Shown piece after piece: positions 53,199 to 62,808 of a stretch of 64,000 bases of DNA (its first letter is position 1; every line of letters begins with the position of its first letter). The position numbers and the translations under genes are program-made. The stretch is from the IMG/VR virus record IMGVR_UViG_3300032285_003158, positions 1 to 64,000 of that record. One strand, written 5' to 3'. The notes under the pieces are model-generated. The model was not told the DNA's origin. It made no database searches and saw nothing but the letters and a program-made list of their open reading frames with translations. The stretch comes from a virus.

Positions 53199-54188
53199 TT
53201 ATATATTAGGATATTCAGTAATGGTTGTGGTATATGTATATGCACTATTTGGTGTGGCATTTGTTGGATTAGGAACAATATTCACTTTTGCTAGTTGTAA
53301 TGGAACAACGGCATAAGAAGTAAAGGTATATTTTGCATTACTCTGTGCGCCGTAGATTGGCATACTTGAAACAAAATTACCTTGTATTTCAGTAACATGT
53401 AACACATTATTTGAATAATACAAAACCTTTGCTGTGGCCGTTGCTGTTGCTAAAGAATATCCTTGATAAACAATTTCACCTTCTGTATATGTTCCAGTGC
53501 CGGTTGCATTCATATTAAATGCAACGTTATCATGTTCCGACACACCACTCAATATATTTGTAATCGAATTTCTGATTATGTTTACAGGAGATGTTGCACC
53601 AAAAATGAAACCTTTTACGGTAAAATTTAAAGTCCAAATAACAATTCTAGGATCAGAATCTCTGTTACCCTCATCTTGAACAGAATAATCGATATTATTT
53701 AAAATGATAGGAACTTCTTTAACAACACCCATCTCAGGAATAAGATTTAACTTAATTGTATAATCTGGTGTGAAAAAAGGAAGTATATGTTCTATAACTT
53801 GATTACCATCTTCAATATTTCGTACATAAAGGTACAATGAAAAATCAAAATCGTATGGTACAGGATTGTATTGTGAAATTACTCCACCCGATGTTGTACT
53901 AGCAAAACTTTTTTGATTCGTATTCAGTTTGCGAGAAGTATCATATGTTATACCATTCAAAATATATGACAATCTAGGCAATGTCATCTGAACTTTTTTA
54001 TCAAGATCAGGATCGCCTTGCAAACGCATTACATACATTTCTTTTGATGCATATGCAATTGGGACTAAGAATCTTTCTTGTTCCGTCAAGTCTTCATTGT
54101 ACCGAACTAAGGTGATGTTATTAAACAGATCACCAAATGCTACGGTAAGTTTTCGTATAATTCTATTATATGTGGGAGTTGACATCAA
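53199..54188 (-). CDS. 15: gp15 tail completion/sheath stabiliser protein
   Basis: 329 residues. STPTYNRIIRKLTVAFGDLFNNITLVRYNEDLTEQERFLVPIAYASKEMYVMRLQGDPDLDKKVQMTLPRLSYILNGITYD matches T4 gp15, the hexamer that caps the tail and joins it to the neck. The C-terminal 100 residues (GTGTYTEGEIVYQGYSLATATATAKVLYYS...) hold a small repeat domain also seen in gp14 here. Overlaps gp14 by 4 bases. Confidence 0.88.
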   Translation of the reverse strand: MMSTPTYNRIIRKLTVAFGDLFNNITLVRYNEDLTEQERFLVPIAYASKEMYVMRLQGDPDLDKKVQMTLPRLSYILNGITYDTSRKLNTNQKSFASTTSGGVISQYNPVPYDFDFSLYLYVRNIEDGNQVIEHILPFFTPDYTIKLNLIPEMGVVKEVPIILNNIDYSVQDEGNRDSDPRIVIWTLNFTVKGFIFGATSPVNIIRNSITNILSGVSEHDNVAFNMNATGTGTYTEGEIVYQGYSLATATATAKVLYYSNNVLHVTEIQGNFVSSMPIYGAQSNAKYTFTSYAVVPLQLAKVNIVPNPTNATPNSAYTYTTTITEYPNI

Positions 54189-55066
54189 ATTCTACCAAAA
54201 GGATTAGACTCTGTTGTGTTCACAATTGAGGAACCTTGAGTTTCAATATAACTATTATCATAATTTTCATGCGTAGATGGAGCGTTCATCAGATCAAACG
54301 TGGCCAATGTATAACTTGCACCGCTTGTTTCACCCCTGACAACAGAACCGTCTGCAAATTCACCAAGAATATTCGTAACAGAAAGAACCTTACTTACTGA
54401 ATTCCATGAAGATACGGTTGCAGATGTTGTAGCATTTGCCGAAGTACCGTCAGGTGACTGGAACACAAGTTCTTTATCCAAATATGTTCCAGTTCCTGTA
54501 CCCAAATCTAGGTGTATTGTATATGCAGACTGTGTAACAACATCATCAATTTCTGTCATACCAGTTTCGATAACTTCTTGTGAGTACTTGAATTTCTCCA
54601 TTTCCAGTTCATAGAAATAAGGAACTTTTCTACCCAACATAAAGAAATCTTTAGTTTGGTTTGTAAATTTAATCTCGTATATTTCACCGGTTCCATTCAA
54701 GAAAGGAATATAAACAAGATCACCTTCACGCGGCCTAGTGAATGTATTTTGTGGAACTCTTTGAGAGAAAGAACGTTTCGAAACAATAACGCTAACATTA
54801 TTTTTAATTTCAAGACCAAACTTAGAAAAGAATTCTTTCTCTCCCATATATTCAGTAGAATTCGATAGATACATTTCTAATGGAAATGCAGTCTTAAATT
54901 TACGAAGCGGATCTTCACCAAACAGTAAGTCTCTAGCCTCACCATTATTATTAGGCAAATAATACGCATCAAAACCCATGATCTTGATAGACTCAACGAT
55001 CAGGTCTTCGATAACTCTTTGTTCGGAATGCGCTCCGTAATTATTAAAATATTGGCTGGTCGCAAT
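54185..55066 (-). CDS. 14: gp14 neck protein, apparent ATT start
   Basis: 293 residues if initiated at ATT 55066-55064: (M)ATSQYFNNYGAHSEQRVIEDLIVESIKMGFDAYYLPNN. The NNY...EQxxxEDLIxESIKxxGxDxYYxPR stretch is the conserved N-terminus of gp14; starting at the ATG at 54979 would lose it. Between the in-frame TAG (55076-55078) and ATG 54979 there is no ATG, GTG or TTG. AGGA lies 7 bases upstream. The C-terminus carries a GTGTYLDKELVFQSPDGTSANATTSATVSSW module like that of gp15. The neighbouring HNH gene was inserted directly upstream. Confidence 0.85.
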   Translation of the reverse strand: MATSQYFNNYGAHSEQRVIEDLIVESIKIMGFDAYYLPNNNGEARDLLFGEDPLRKFKTAFPLEMYLSNSTEYMGEKEFFSKFGLEIKNNVSVIVSKRSFSQRVPQNTFTRPREGDLVYIPFLNGTGEIYEIKFTNQTKDFFMLGRKVPYFYELEMEKFKYSQEVIETGMTEIDDVVTQSAYTIHLDLGTGTGTYLDKELVFQSPDGTSANATTSATVSSWNSVSKVLSVTNILGEFADGSVVRGETSGASYTLATFDLMNAPSTHENYDNSYIETQGSSIVNTTESNPFGRI

Positions 55067-55067
55067 T

Positions 55068-55268
55068 TTAGGTTCCTACCTTTCTTCTTTCATCCCACCA
55101 CAGTTTCATTCTTTCTGAATGGGCTTTTTGTCGTATCGGATCATTTTTGTATTTTTCCCACAATAAGCGATGAGCTTCTGCATGTTCCGAAACAGTAAGT
55201 TCCACCAAATTGGACGGATCATTTGTTCCACCCATGTGCTTAGGTATAATGTGATGTTTATGTCTCAT
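55068..55268 (-). CDS. short HNH homing endonuclease
   Basis: 66 residues: MRHKHHIIPKHMGGTNDPSNLVELTVSEHAEAHRLLWEKYKNDPIRQKAHSERMKLWWDERRKVGT. HNH core like that of the 16954-17505 gene (HKHHIIPxHxGGTxDPSNxxEL...EHAEAHxxL). Sits between gp13 (1 base away) and gp14, and its stop codon overlaps the leader of gp14. A minimal free-standing homing gene. Confidence 0.82.
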   Translation of the reverse strand: MRHKHHIIPKHMGGTNDPSNLVELTVSEHAEAHRLLWEKYKNDPIRQKAHSERMKLWWDERRKVGT

Positions 55269-55269
55269 T

Positions 55270-56043
55270 TTAGTTCATGAAAAATTCAACCGGTGCACCA
55301 TAATTGGTTTCCATTTCTTTCTCAAGGCGCTCAATCTCATCAGCAGCCTCTTGATAAATCTTATCACCATTTAGAGCAACACCGCCAGGCAATGAAAGTC
55401 CTGAGAATTTCTTTAGATTATTACCCCATGAACGCTTGATAAGTGCTGTTGCATACTCTTTGAGCCAACGATCATTCCATACATTATGGTAAACATCAGG
55501 ATTGATTGCAGCATAGGATTCAGCAACAACAATTGTACCTAATGGTGATTGATTGCTACCCCAACCCCAATCGATGTATAGTCTTTGCATATGTCTCTGG
55601 AAGCGAATAGGAACCGATCCAGTGAACATAAGTTCAAGTGAACGTAGGTGTTGTTGTGTTAGTGTATAATTTACGTAGGACGCAGAGGTAAAGTCATACA
55701 ATTCATTCAGACGGAGTTGGTATCTCAAGTCGAACATATTGATTGTTGCTTGCGAATCTGTAATAGGAAAGATTCTAGAGATGCCAACAATTTCCATTGG
55801 ATTGCCATCCTGATCCAAAGTATTACTCAGATCAATATATCGGTTATCAATATCAGTTTGTTGTAATGCTTTAATGTAATAGATTTTTTGCAGGCCATCA
55901 AAGTGATAGTCTTGCCAATATTGCAACGCATCATCAATACGATCTTGCACTTGGTCATCATCGACGTTAATGTCAATGACAGGAAAGCCCAATCTACGTA
56001 GACAGTAACTTGTGAAATCTGCTCTATTAGTAATCGTTGCCAT
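55270..56043 (-). CDS. 13: gp13 neck protein
   Basis: 257 residues: MATITNRADFTSYCLRRLGFPVIDINVDDDQVQDRIDDALQYWQDYHFDG..., IVGISRIFPIT, MFDLRYQLRLNELYDF, PIRFQRHMQRLYIDW and LKEYATALIKRSWGNNLKKFSGLSLPGGVALNGDKIYQEA are the T4 gp13 blocks. Part of the head-tail connector. Late promoter CATAAATA at 56079-56072. Confidence 0.93.
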   Translation of the reverse strand: MATITNRADFTSYCLRRLGFPVIDINVDDDQVQDRIDDALQYWQDYHFDGLQKIYYIKALQQTDIDNRYIDLSNTLDQDGNPMEIVGISRIFPITDSQATINMFDLRYQLRLNELYDFTSASYVNYTLTQQHLRSLELMFTGSVPIRFQRHMQRLYIDWGWGSNQSPLGTIVVAESYAAINPDVYHNVWNDRWLKEYATALIKRSWGNNLKKFSGLSLPGGVALNGDKIYQEAADEIERLEKEMETNYGAPVEFFMN

Positions 56044-56071
56044 TTTAATCCATCTTTTATGTTGGTATTAC

Positions 56072-56079
56072 TATTTATG
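56072..56079 (-). promoter_or_regulatory. T4-type late promoter for gp13
   Basis: CATAAATA on the minus strand, 29 bases before the gp13 ATG. Confidence 0.6.
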
Positions 56080-56081
56080 TT

Positions 56082-57914
56082 TTACCTAAAGAACATTGGA
56101 GTCATTTCAGGACTACTTATGTTGTTTGCTGCTGTTACTGTATATGTTAGTATGATTAGGCCGCCCGCACCTCGTTGAACCGATTCGCTTATGCCACCAC
56201 CACCACCGCCTCCACCGTAGCCACCTCCAGGACCACCATTGCCACCTCCGGTTGGCGCACCAGCACCGCCACCGCCACCGCCAGGACCATAAGTGGCATT
56301 TTGTACCGAAGTTGTCCATGATGACACCGTATTTGATCCTCCAGTACCACCCAACCAACGGCTTGGTGTAGCTGATGAAAATCCTCCACCACCACCACCA
56401 CCATTGGTGCCATTACCCGGATTGGCACCTGATGTTCCTGCGGAACCGCCGCCGCTGCCAGCAGGACCTGCACCACCAGCACCAGCAACAGTTGCGCTCG
56501 CATTTCCGCCTACTGTACTAGAAGTTCCGCCAGCACCGCCACCGCCACCGGCGCGCCCAGAAGTGGCTGTTGCACTTGCATTACCTCCTGCTTTACCTGC
56601 TCCTCCTGGACCTGCTGCGCCACCACCACCACCACCGGCGTTAACTCCCGGAGTAGAAGCAAAAGCATTGTTACCCGCTGCACCCCCAAGGAACGTTGTG
56701 GAACCTATGTTATTGGCGCCGAGACTCAGAATACCCCCAGCAGCACCGGTTGCACAAACTAATACGACACCACTATTTGTTTTAACGACAGTAGACCCTG
56801 GAGTGCTACTATTCTGACCGCCAGCAGAGTACGATTGTGATACGCCGACTTGAATATTTAAAATATCATTGGGTGTTACTGCAACAGTATTTGAAGCATA
56901 TGAACCGCCGGCGCCTGCAGTATTGGCTGGAGATACCGTAGAAAAACTATTGCCAGTTCCCCCCGCACCAACGCATTCAATCTTCAATGAAGTCACACCG
57001 GCAGGTACTTTCCAACCTGCTGGAGAATTATTTGTAATAGCCTCTACATAAGTTCCTGTTTGTGGTGATGTTGGAGTATATGTGATAACTATAAAACCAA
57101 AACCTGCTGTCATTCCAGTATTTACCGCATATGATCCGCCGACAAAATTGTTAGTGCTTGATGTAGTTGAATTAACGGATCCGCCGGGTCCACCACTTAC
57201 TCCGTAAGATATTTTTGAATAACTGTCTGTCCAAAAATAAGACAAACTTCCATTACCCGCGGTCCCCGGTGATGATGTGCTAGTAGCATATGATCCTCCG
57301 CCACCACTGCCGTTGGTGCCTGATGTGGCACTAATAGATGCCGTTTGTCCTATACCACCCGAACCGAAAAAAGAATTTCCGCCAGCGCCACCTCTATAAG
57401 GAGAATTGCCGGCATCACTACCTACTGTACCTCCGTTAGCTCCGCCGCCGCCGCCGCCTCCGCCAAAAGTATTATCTCCAACAGCGGTTGCTGAACCTCC
57501 ATTTGCGCCGTTGCCATTTGGTCCTGCTTGTCCTCCCGCGCCGCCATATATGTAGTAATACGAGCAACATCCTGGAGCATTAGCGAAAGTGGTCGGCGTC
57601 GGTGACAATCCTCCACTATACTTAATATCACCTATTCCGCTACTGGAACTTTGAGTGGCCGAAGCACCGTTGGCCGTATATGTTGGGGCAGAATTAGTGT
57701 CTTTATTAAACCAAGTGAGTGTAGTTTGAAGACCTATTTGTATATATACTTTTTGAAGTGGCGTTAAACTTACATTATTAGTTTTAGAATAACCCCCGCC
57801 ATTACCAGAACCTGAAAAATCACAGCCTCCAACAACTTCAACTGTAGCTGATGTACAATCTATCGGTACAGTCCAAGTGGTACCAGAAGTTAATACTATT
57901 GTGACTTTGCTCAT
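56082..57914 (-). CDS. glycine-rich tail fibre/adhesin
   Basis: 610 residues. Two beta domains (TIVLTSGTTWTVPIDCTSATVEVVGG...; GTYVEAITNNSPAGWKVPAGVTSLKIECVGAGG...) each followed by very glycine-rich runs (GGGGGGGGANGG, GGGGGGAAGPGGAGKAGG, GPGGGYGGGGGGGG). Such runs form polyglycine-II helix bundles in phage adhesins like S16 gp38. Probably a receptor-binding protein. One relative, cut by the right edge, is at 63132-64000. Confidence 0.8.
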   Translation of the reverse strand: MSKVTIVLTSGTTWTVPIDCTSATVEVVGGCDFSGSGNGGGYSKTNNVSLTPLQKVYIQIGLQTTLTWFNKDTNSAPTYTANGASATQSSSSGIGDIKYSGGLSPTPTTFANAPGCCSYYYIYGGAGGQAGPNGNGANGGSATAVGDNTFGGGGGGGGANGGTVGSDAGNSPYRGGAGGNSFFGSGGIGQTASISATSGTNGSGGGGSYATSTSSPGTAGNGSLSYFWTDSYSKISYGVSGGPGGSVNSTTSSTNNFVGGSYAVNTGMTAGFGFIVITYTPTSPQTGTYVEAITNNSPAGWKVPAGVTSLKIECVGAGGTGNSFSTVSPANTAGAGGSYASNTVAVTPNDILNIQVGVSQSYSAGGQNSSTPGSTVVKTNSGVVLVCATGAAGGILSLGANNIGSTTFLGGAAGNNAFASTPGVNAGGGGGGAAGPGGAGKAGGNASATATSGRAGGGGGAGGTSSTVGGNASATVAGAGGAGPAGSGGGSAGTSGANPGNGTNGGGGGGGFSSATPSRWLGGTGGSNTVSSWTTSVQNATYGPGGGGGGAGAPTGGGNGGPGGGYGGGGGGGGISESVQRGAGGLIILTYTVTAANNISSPEMTPMFFR

Positions 57915-58102
57915 ATTTCCAAAGGTGTAACTTTTTGTCCTGATCTAGGCACAAATTTTTCTCCGTTCCAAATATTATTTACTGGATCATTATCCGGAAC
58001 CAATTCAAATCTGTGACCCTCTCGACACTCATCATTTAATTCGGCCATAATTACGCCATATAATTCACCTGTTGTATTATTGATAACTGCTATTGCTGGC
58101 AT
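57911..58102 (-). CDS. small tail-fibre-region protein
   Basis: 63 residues: MPAIAVINNTTGELYGVIMAELNDECREGHRFELVPDNDPVNNIWNGEKFVPRSG. 'VINxxTGExxxVIxAxxxDxxxxGxxLVxxxxxxxxxxxWxGxxFV' resembles small fibre-associated proteins of T4-like phages, perhaps a fibre chaperone or capping protein. Overlaps both neighbours. Confidence 0.55.
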   Translation of the reverse strand: MPAIAVINNTTGELYGVIMAELNDECREGHRFELVPDNDPVNNIWNGEKFVPRSGQKVTPLEI

Positions 58103-58386
58103 TATAAATCCTCATTTGGAAAAACATTGATAAAAATACTATCCGGTTCTATCGCTTCAATACTGTGCCATTCATTGGCTTTTAGTTTAACCGGTGTGTG
58201 ATATTTATCGATTTCTAGATATAAATTTTCTTTACGTATTGCACATTTACCTTGCACACAATATGTCAGATGTGCGATAGTATGTTCATGTTTTGGTAAT
58301 CCTTCTCCGACAACTTTCGCATGATATACATGAGTTTTGGTATTTCCATAATCAAAACTGTAAGTTGGTATTAAATTAGTTATCAT
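58102..58386 (-). CDS. cupin-domain protein
   Basis: 94 residues from MITNLIPTYSFDYGNTKTHVYHAKVVGEGLPKHEHTIAHLTYCVQGKCAIRKENLYLEIDKYHTPVKLKANEWHSIEAIEPDSIFINVF. Cupin fold with H-x-H (KHEHT) and second motif H (EWHSIEA). Such proteins occur near T4-like fibre genes; metal-binding, function unknown. Start at 58386 overlaps the stop of the long fibre gene. Confidence 0.65.
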   Translation of the reverse strand: MITNLIPTYSFDYGNTKTHVYHAKVVGEGLPKHEHTIAHLTYCVQGKCAIRKENLYLEIDKYHTPVKLKANEWHSIEAIEPDSIFINVFPNEDL

Positions 58387-61300
58387 TGTTGTGTTACTGC
58401 AATCACATCCCAAAACGAATCTTGAGAATTGTAGATACATCCGACGTAAGTAACTTTACTGGCAACTGTAGTAGTTGGTAATGTTGTTCCCACTACTCGA
58501 TATGAGTTGGCGCCAGAAATGTTCCAAGATAATGCTCTTGCAGTTCCGTTGTCTTTAATTCGTATCATTAATTTCTGTGCATCTACGGGTGTGCCAGTCG
58601 GAATTGAAACGGATGCGGCTACTGCCAATGCTGTGATGTTATATTGATCTGTACTTGTGCTGACAGGAATAATTGGATTAGCACTAGCAATACTTGTAAC
58701 TCTAGGCGCATAAGAGGCAGCACTTGTCTGAGTGGTACCATCAGAGAATACAATACCATAACCAGTTATGACCGCATTAGCAACATATAATGAATTATTT
58801 GATGCGAAGAATTTAATAGTACTGGTGTTTGATAAGTAACCTGTGGTGTTGGCAAAGATAATTGAGTTTGCTAAGTAACCGGATGAACTACCATTAGCTT
58901 TATCAAATGCACCTTGAGCTAGTATGTTAGCTGAATTAGATTTATCAAATGCACCTTGAGCTAATGTATTTGCTGCTAATATTAATGTATTCTGTGCATT
59001 ATCAACACCAAGAATATAAGCAATATTAGCATTAGCAGTATTAAGACCACCTTGTAACTGAATCGTATTTGATGAGGCGTTATTGGCAGTAGTAAATGCT
59101 GCTTGAGAATATGCATTAGATGCGGCAGCAGTAATTTGTAATGTTCCATCAACAAATGTAATACCATTATTAGCACCTGTTATTGTATTAGCACCGGTAA
59201 ACAATAAACCAGATGTTAAGTTTACGGCACCGTTACCTTTCGGTGTCATTGTAATGTTGATATCAGTATTAGCACCTTGTGCTGACAGTATTGGATTATT
59301 ACCTAAAATTGCACCAATAACTTGTAAAAAATTGACGGATGACGCCAGCGATGCGATACGAAATTGAGTTACACCGGAAGTACCACCTGAGCCTGTTATA
59401 GCATTTGCAGGACTTGCAGTCGAGTTAATAAGCAAACCACCAGCACCGCCGCTGCTATAAATTGCAAAAGGGGCTGTCGAACTATCAAAAAATAATCTTG
59501 CGCTATTAGTTACTGTAGTAGTATCGCGGCTAAGAACTAATCCCGCTGGAACACCAGGTGGACCACTCACTTGGATCGAACCACTACCTTTTGGTGACAA
59601 TATTATGTTGATATCAGTATTTGATCCTATTGCCGATAATATTGGACTATTATTACCTGAAGTTGCACCAGAAACTTGTAAATAATTGACAGCACTTGTC
59701 ACAGAGTTTATATTAAATTGCTTGCTGCCATCAGAAGTTGTTGTTGCACCGGTGTAAAATCCTATATCATTACCTGCCGAAGATCCCAAAAAGAGAGCTT
59801 TACTGCTACGCAAAGCCACTCTACCGCTGGCCACGGATGCACCAACTAAGGTTAATGATGAAGTGCCAGCACCTATAGTGGTATCTTCTCTAATTTGAAA
59901 CAAAGTACTATTCGCACTTGCGGTCGTCGATTGCACCTGCAAGTTAATTATTCCGTTACCCTTGCTTCTCATTAATATAGAAACGTTGGCATCAGAACCT
60001 TGTGCAATAATACTGGGACTATTTCCAGAACTGGCTCCAGTTATTTGCAAATAATTGGATGCAGGGTTTGTACCCGCAACATAGAACTGTGTGTATCCAT
60101 TTGCAGTTATTGCAATATCTCCTAATGCTGGACTATACAATCCAGTATTTGCATAACCAATTGATAGTGTTGGATTTGAATTTGAACCTGTATTAGGAAG
60201 GTATAAACTCGATACAGGATTAACAGTAATTAATGATCCGGTATTAGGTAATAATGTATTCGCATAATTGTAAGAATTTTGTGCCAATACATTAGCTGAA
60301 TTAGCTTTATCAAATGCACCTTGAGCTAATGTATTTGCTGCCGTTATTAAGGTGTTTTGTGCTAGGTTCACACCAAATATATAAGAAATATTGGCATTAG
60401 CGGTATTAAGACCATCTTGTAACAATGAAATATTGGTATTCTGACTATCTTCAAGTCCTTGTAATCCAATTACTTGCGAAATAGGAATAGAGATTGCTGT
60501 ATTAGATACAGAAGAAACTCTACCATACGTGTCTGTAGTTAATACTGGAATATATGCAGAGTTACCATAAGTTCCAGCAGTTCCTGTGGTCGCAAGTGAG
60601 AACTGAGTTCCTGTTAATGTTATTGGAGCAGCGGCACTATAAGTTCCAGGTCCAGCAATCTGCACAAAAGTGATTGGAGAAGTTCCAATTACTATTGTTC
60701 CAGTCGAGGTTTGAATCCATGAAGTATTACCATTTATTGCTCCACCACTAACAAATACATAATCACCTGCAGAAACTTCATTTAGAATACTTTGATCATA
60801 ATCAGATGCTCTTGTCAGTATCCAATTTGTGGATATTGATCCATTTGAAGTGACAACATAAACACCATTTTGATTTGCTAGAGTTTGATTCTTGACCAAA
60901 ACTCTATCATTTGGTAGAGTTGTGTAACTGTCAATAACTAATGCAGTCTGTGTTCCAGAATTTGTTAAGTTTGCACCAATACCAGAAGATCCATTATTAT
61001 ATGTTGCAGTTAATGGACCTGTTGTCGATATTTGAGCTGCAAGGTGATAGTTTGTATTCGATATTGCAGCATCAACATATTGTTTTGTGGCCAATTGCAA
61101 CGCAGATGTAGCATCTTGAGTTACAGTAATCGAAGTTAAACCGCCTAATGTTAGTGTTGTGCCAGCGGGATTAATTGTAGTTGTACCAATAGTAACACCG
61201 GAGATTGCTGTATTAACAATTGATGTTACTCTACCGTTAGCGGCAATAGTTGTAACGGGAACATAAGTTGAATTACCATATACTCCAGGAGTTGTGGAAA

Positions 61301-62015
61301 TTGAGGTAATATCTAAGTTTGCTTGATTGTATGCATTTTGTGCTAGTACGTTAGATGAATTAGCTTTATCAAATGCACCTTGAGCTAATGTATTTGCTGC
61401 TGATATTAAGGTGTTTTGTGCTAGGTCCACACCAAGTATATAAGCAATATTGGCATTGGCAGTATTTAATCCACCTTGAAGTAAACTTATACTAGTATTC
61501 TGTGCTAGGTCCACACCAAGAATATATGCTATATTGGCATTGGCAGTATTTAATCCACCTTGAAGTAAACTTATATTAGCATTGGCAGTATTAAGACCAC
61601 CTTGTAACTGAATAGTATTTGATGAGGCAGTATTTGCAGAAGTAAATGCCGCTTGAGCTAGTACGTTAGCTGAATTAGCTTCATCAAATGCAGATTGTGC
61701 TAAAGTGCCTGATGCTGCTGCGGTTTGTATTGATCCATCCGGAAATACAATACCATAACCGGTTATGACCGCATTAGCAACATACAACGAGTTATTCGAA
61801 GAGAAGAATTTTATGGTGTTAGTATTTGATAAGTAACCCGTAGTGTTAGCAAAAATAACAGAATTGTTTAGATAACCGGAAGCAGAAATGCCACCTCCAC
61901 TACCACTAGTATTAGATGCGCCAACAAATTGAGAGGTTGACTGTACTACAGTTTGATTACCAGGATTTACTCTTACACTAATTGTTTGTATTGGATTAAC
62001 TGTAACATTTGGCAT
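58383..62015 (-). CDS. long repetitive tail fibre protein
   Basis: 1210 residues. Made of repeated helical 'TLAQGAFDKANSANVLAQNAYNQAN' and 'NTANANIAYILGVDLAQNT' units (about residues 105-230, 530-590, 980-1080) between beta domains. A block near the N-terminus (GYLNNSVIFANTTGYLSNTNTIKFF... GYGIVFPDGSIQTAA) is duplicated near the C-terminus. The 'GIVFxDGT(x)QxxAA' phrase occurs in T4-like fibre proteins. C-terminal domain ends VTYVGCIYNSQDSFWDVIAVTQQ. Probably the distal fibre. Confidence 0.82.
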   Translation of the reverse strand: MPNVTVNPIQTISVRVNPGNQTVVQSTSQFVGASNTSGSGGGISASGYLNNSVIFANTTGYLSNTNTIKFFSSNNSLYVANAVITGYGIVFPDGSIQTAAASGTLAQSAFDEANSANVLAQAAFTSANTASSNTIQLQGGLNTANANISLLQGGLNTANANIAYILGVDLAQNTSISLLQGGLNTANANIAYILGVDLAQNTLISAANTLAQGAFDKANSSNVLAQNAYNQANLDITSISTTPGVYGNSTYVPVTTIAANGRVTSIVNTAISGVTIGTTTINPAGTTLTLGGLTSITVTQDATSALQLATKQYVDAAISNTNYHLAAQISTTGPLTATYNNGSSGIGANLTNSGTQTALVIDSYTTLPNDRVLVKNQTLANQNGVYVVTSNGSISTNWILTRASDYDQSILNEVSAGDYVFVSGGAINGNTSWIQTSTGTIVIGTSPITFVQIAGPGTYSAAAPITLTGTQFSLATTGTAGTYGNSAYIPVLTTDTYGRVSSVSNTAISIPISQVIGLQGLEDSQNTNISLLQDGLNTANANISYIFGVNLAQNTLITAANTLAQGAFDKANSANVLAQNSYNYANTLLPNTGSLITVNPVSSLYLPNTGSNSNPTLSIGYANTGLYSPALGDIAITANGYTQFYVAGTNPASNYLQITGASSGNSPSIIAQGSDANVSILMRSKGNGIINLQVQSTTASANSTLFQIREDTTIGAGTSSLTLVGASVASGRVALRSSKALFLGSSAGNDIGFYTGATTTSDGSKQFNINSVTSAVNYLQVSGATSGNNSPILSAIGSNTDINIILSPKGSGSIQVSGPPGVPAGLVLSRDTTTVTNSARLFFDSSTAPFAIYSSGGAGGLLINSTASPANAITGSGGTSGVTQFRIASLASSVNFLQVIGAILGNNPILSAQGANTDINITMTPKGNGAVNLTSGLLFTGANTITGANNGITFVDGTLQITAAASNAYSQAAFTTANNASSNTIQLQGGLNTANANIAYILGVDNAQNTLILAANTLAQGAFDKSNSANILAQGAFDKANGSSSGYLANSIIFANTTGYLSNTSTIKFFASNNSLYVANAVITGYGIVFSDGTTQTSAASYAPRVTSIASANPIIPVSTSTDQYNITALAVAASVSIPTGTPVDAQKLMIRIKDNGTARALSWNISGANSYRVVGTTLPTTTVASKVTYVGCIYNSQDSFWDVIAVTQQ

Positions 62016-62024
62016 GTTGAGCCC

Positions 62025-62366
62025 TTATCGTGTTACTGATGGAGAAACAAATATTTGTCCTTCAAGAACACGCGTTACTGTCTCACTATTGCTGTCAGTA
62101 AGTAGAACATCATATACTAATTTACCCGCAGGCACATTTGCGGTGACACTTGGTGTTGCAGATAATTGAATTACTCCATTAGCAGCATCAGTAATCGTGG
62201 ACGTAAATGTCAGAGTAGCGTTACTTGAATAATATGAACGCCTAGCTTGACTTCTTACTGTAAAATAATTAAGGTTATAAGGTTCACCATTATTTCCATC
62301 AAGCGTAACCGATGTTACAAAAGTTGTTCCTTGTTCTAGGTATAAGTCAGAATAGGCAGCTGGCAT
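62025..62366 (-). CDS. structural protein of the fibre/baseplate block
   Basis: 113 residues: MPAAYSDLYLEQGTTFVTSVTLDGNNGEPYNLNYFTVRSQARRSYYSSNATLTFTSTITD ... GKLVYDVLLTDSNSETVTRVLEGQIFVSPSVTR. A beta-sandwich pattern common in T4-like phages of marine bacteria, often found beside fibre genes. Precise role unknown. GGAGAATTAAAAG precedes the ATG. Confidence 0.65.
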   Translation of the reverse strand: MPAAYSDLYLEQGTTFVTSVTLDGNNGEPYNLNYFTVRSQARRSYYSSNATLTFTSTITDAANGVIQLSATPSVTANVPAGKLVYDVLLTDSNSETVTRVLEGQIFVSPSVTR

Positions 62367-62421
62367 CTTTTAATTCTCCATATGAATGGATTATTTAGTT
62401 AACTACCATCCACATTAAATA

Positions 62422-62808
62422 TTAATGTATCGGAAATCTATACACCGATCCATCTAAAGATTTTATTTCTTCATAAGCAATAATTAAAGACTGTTGAACG
62501 TCAGGATTATCTAAAATTATTTGTTCTTTAATTGCCGATATATCAGATTCATTCGGTGTAGATTTGAAATGTTTTTCTATTGGATCATATACCAAATATT
62601 GAATATATTCATAGTATTTTGATACTTTTAATGCAGTTTGATTAGAAAATAATGATCTAACCCAATTTGCATAACCTGGCATATTATTTTCTTGCATAAT
62701 CTTTTCAACCGTATTGAGATCGAGATTTATGCAATTATATGTTTCGGCTGTTTGTTGTCCATGCTCACATACATCGACTGCTGTAAGTAATTCTTGAGTG
62801 AGTATCAT
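62422..62808 (-). CDS. hypothetical T4-like fibre-region protein
   Basis: 128 residues, mixed helical (MILTQELLTAVDVCEHGQQTAETYNCINLDLNTVEKIMQENNMPGYANWVRSLFSNQTALKVSKYYEYIQYLVYD...). Overlaps the next gene by 4 bases. Not recognised beyond its place among fibre genes. Confidence 0.55.
   Translation of the reverse strand: MILTQELLTAVDVCEHGQQTAETYNCINLDLNTVEKIMQENNMPGYANWVRSLFSNQTALKVSKYYEYIQYLVYDPIEKHFKSTPNESDISAIKEQIILDNPDVQQSLIIAYEEIKSLDGSVYRFPIH

Noticed and set aside
56293-56817. Proline-rich plus-strand protein opposite the glycine-rich adhesin
   Set aside because: The long proline runs are the antisense of glycine codons; no ribosome site or promoter.
59000-61700. CRISPR array suggested by repeated words
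   Set aside because: The repeats are coding repeats in phase within the tail fibre gene, vary in spacing, and have no unique spacers of constant length.
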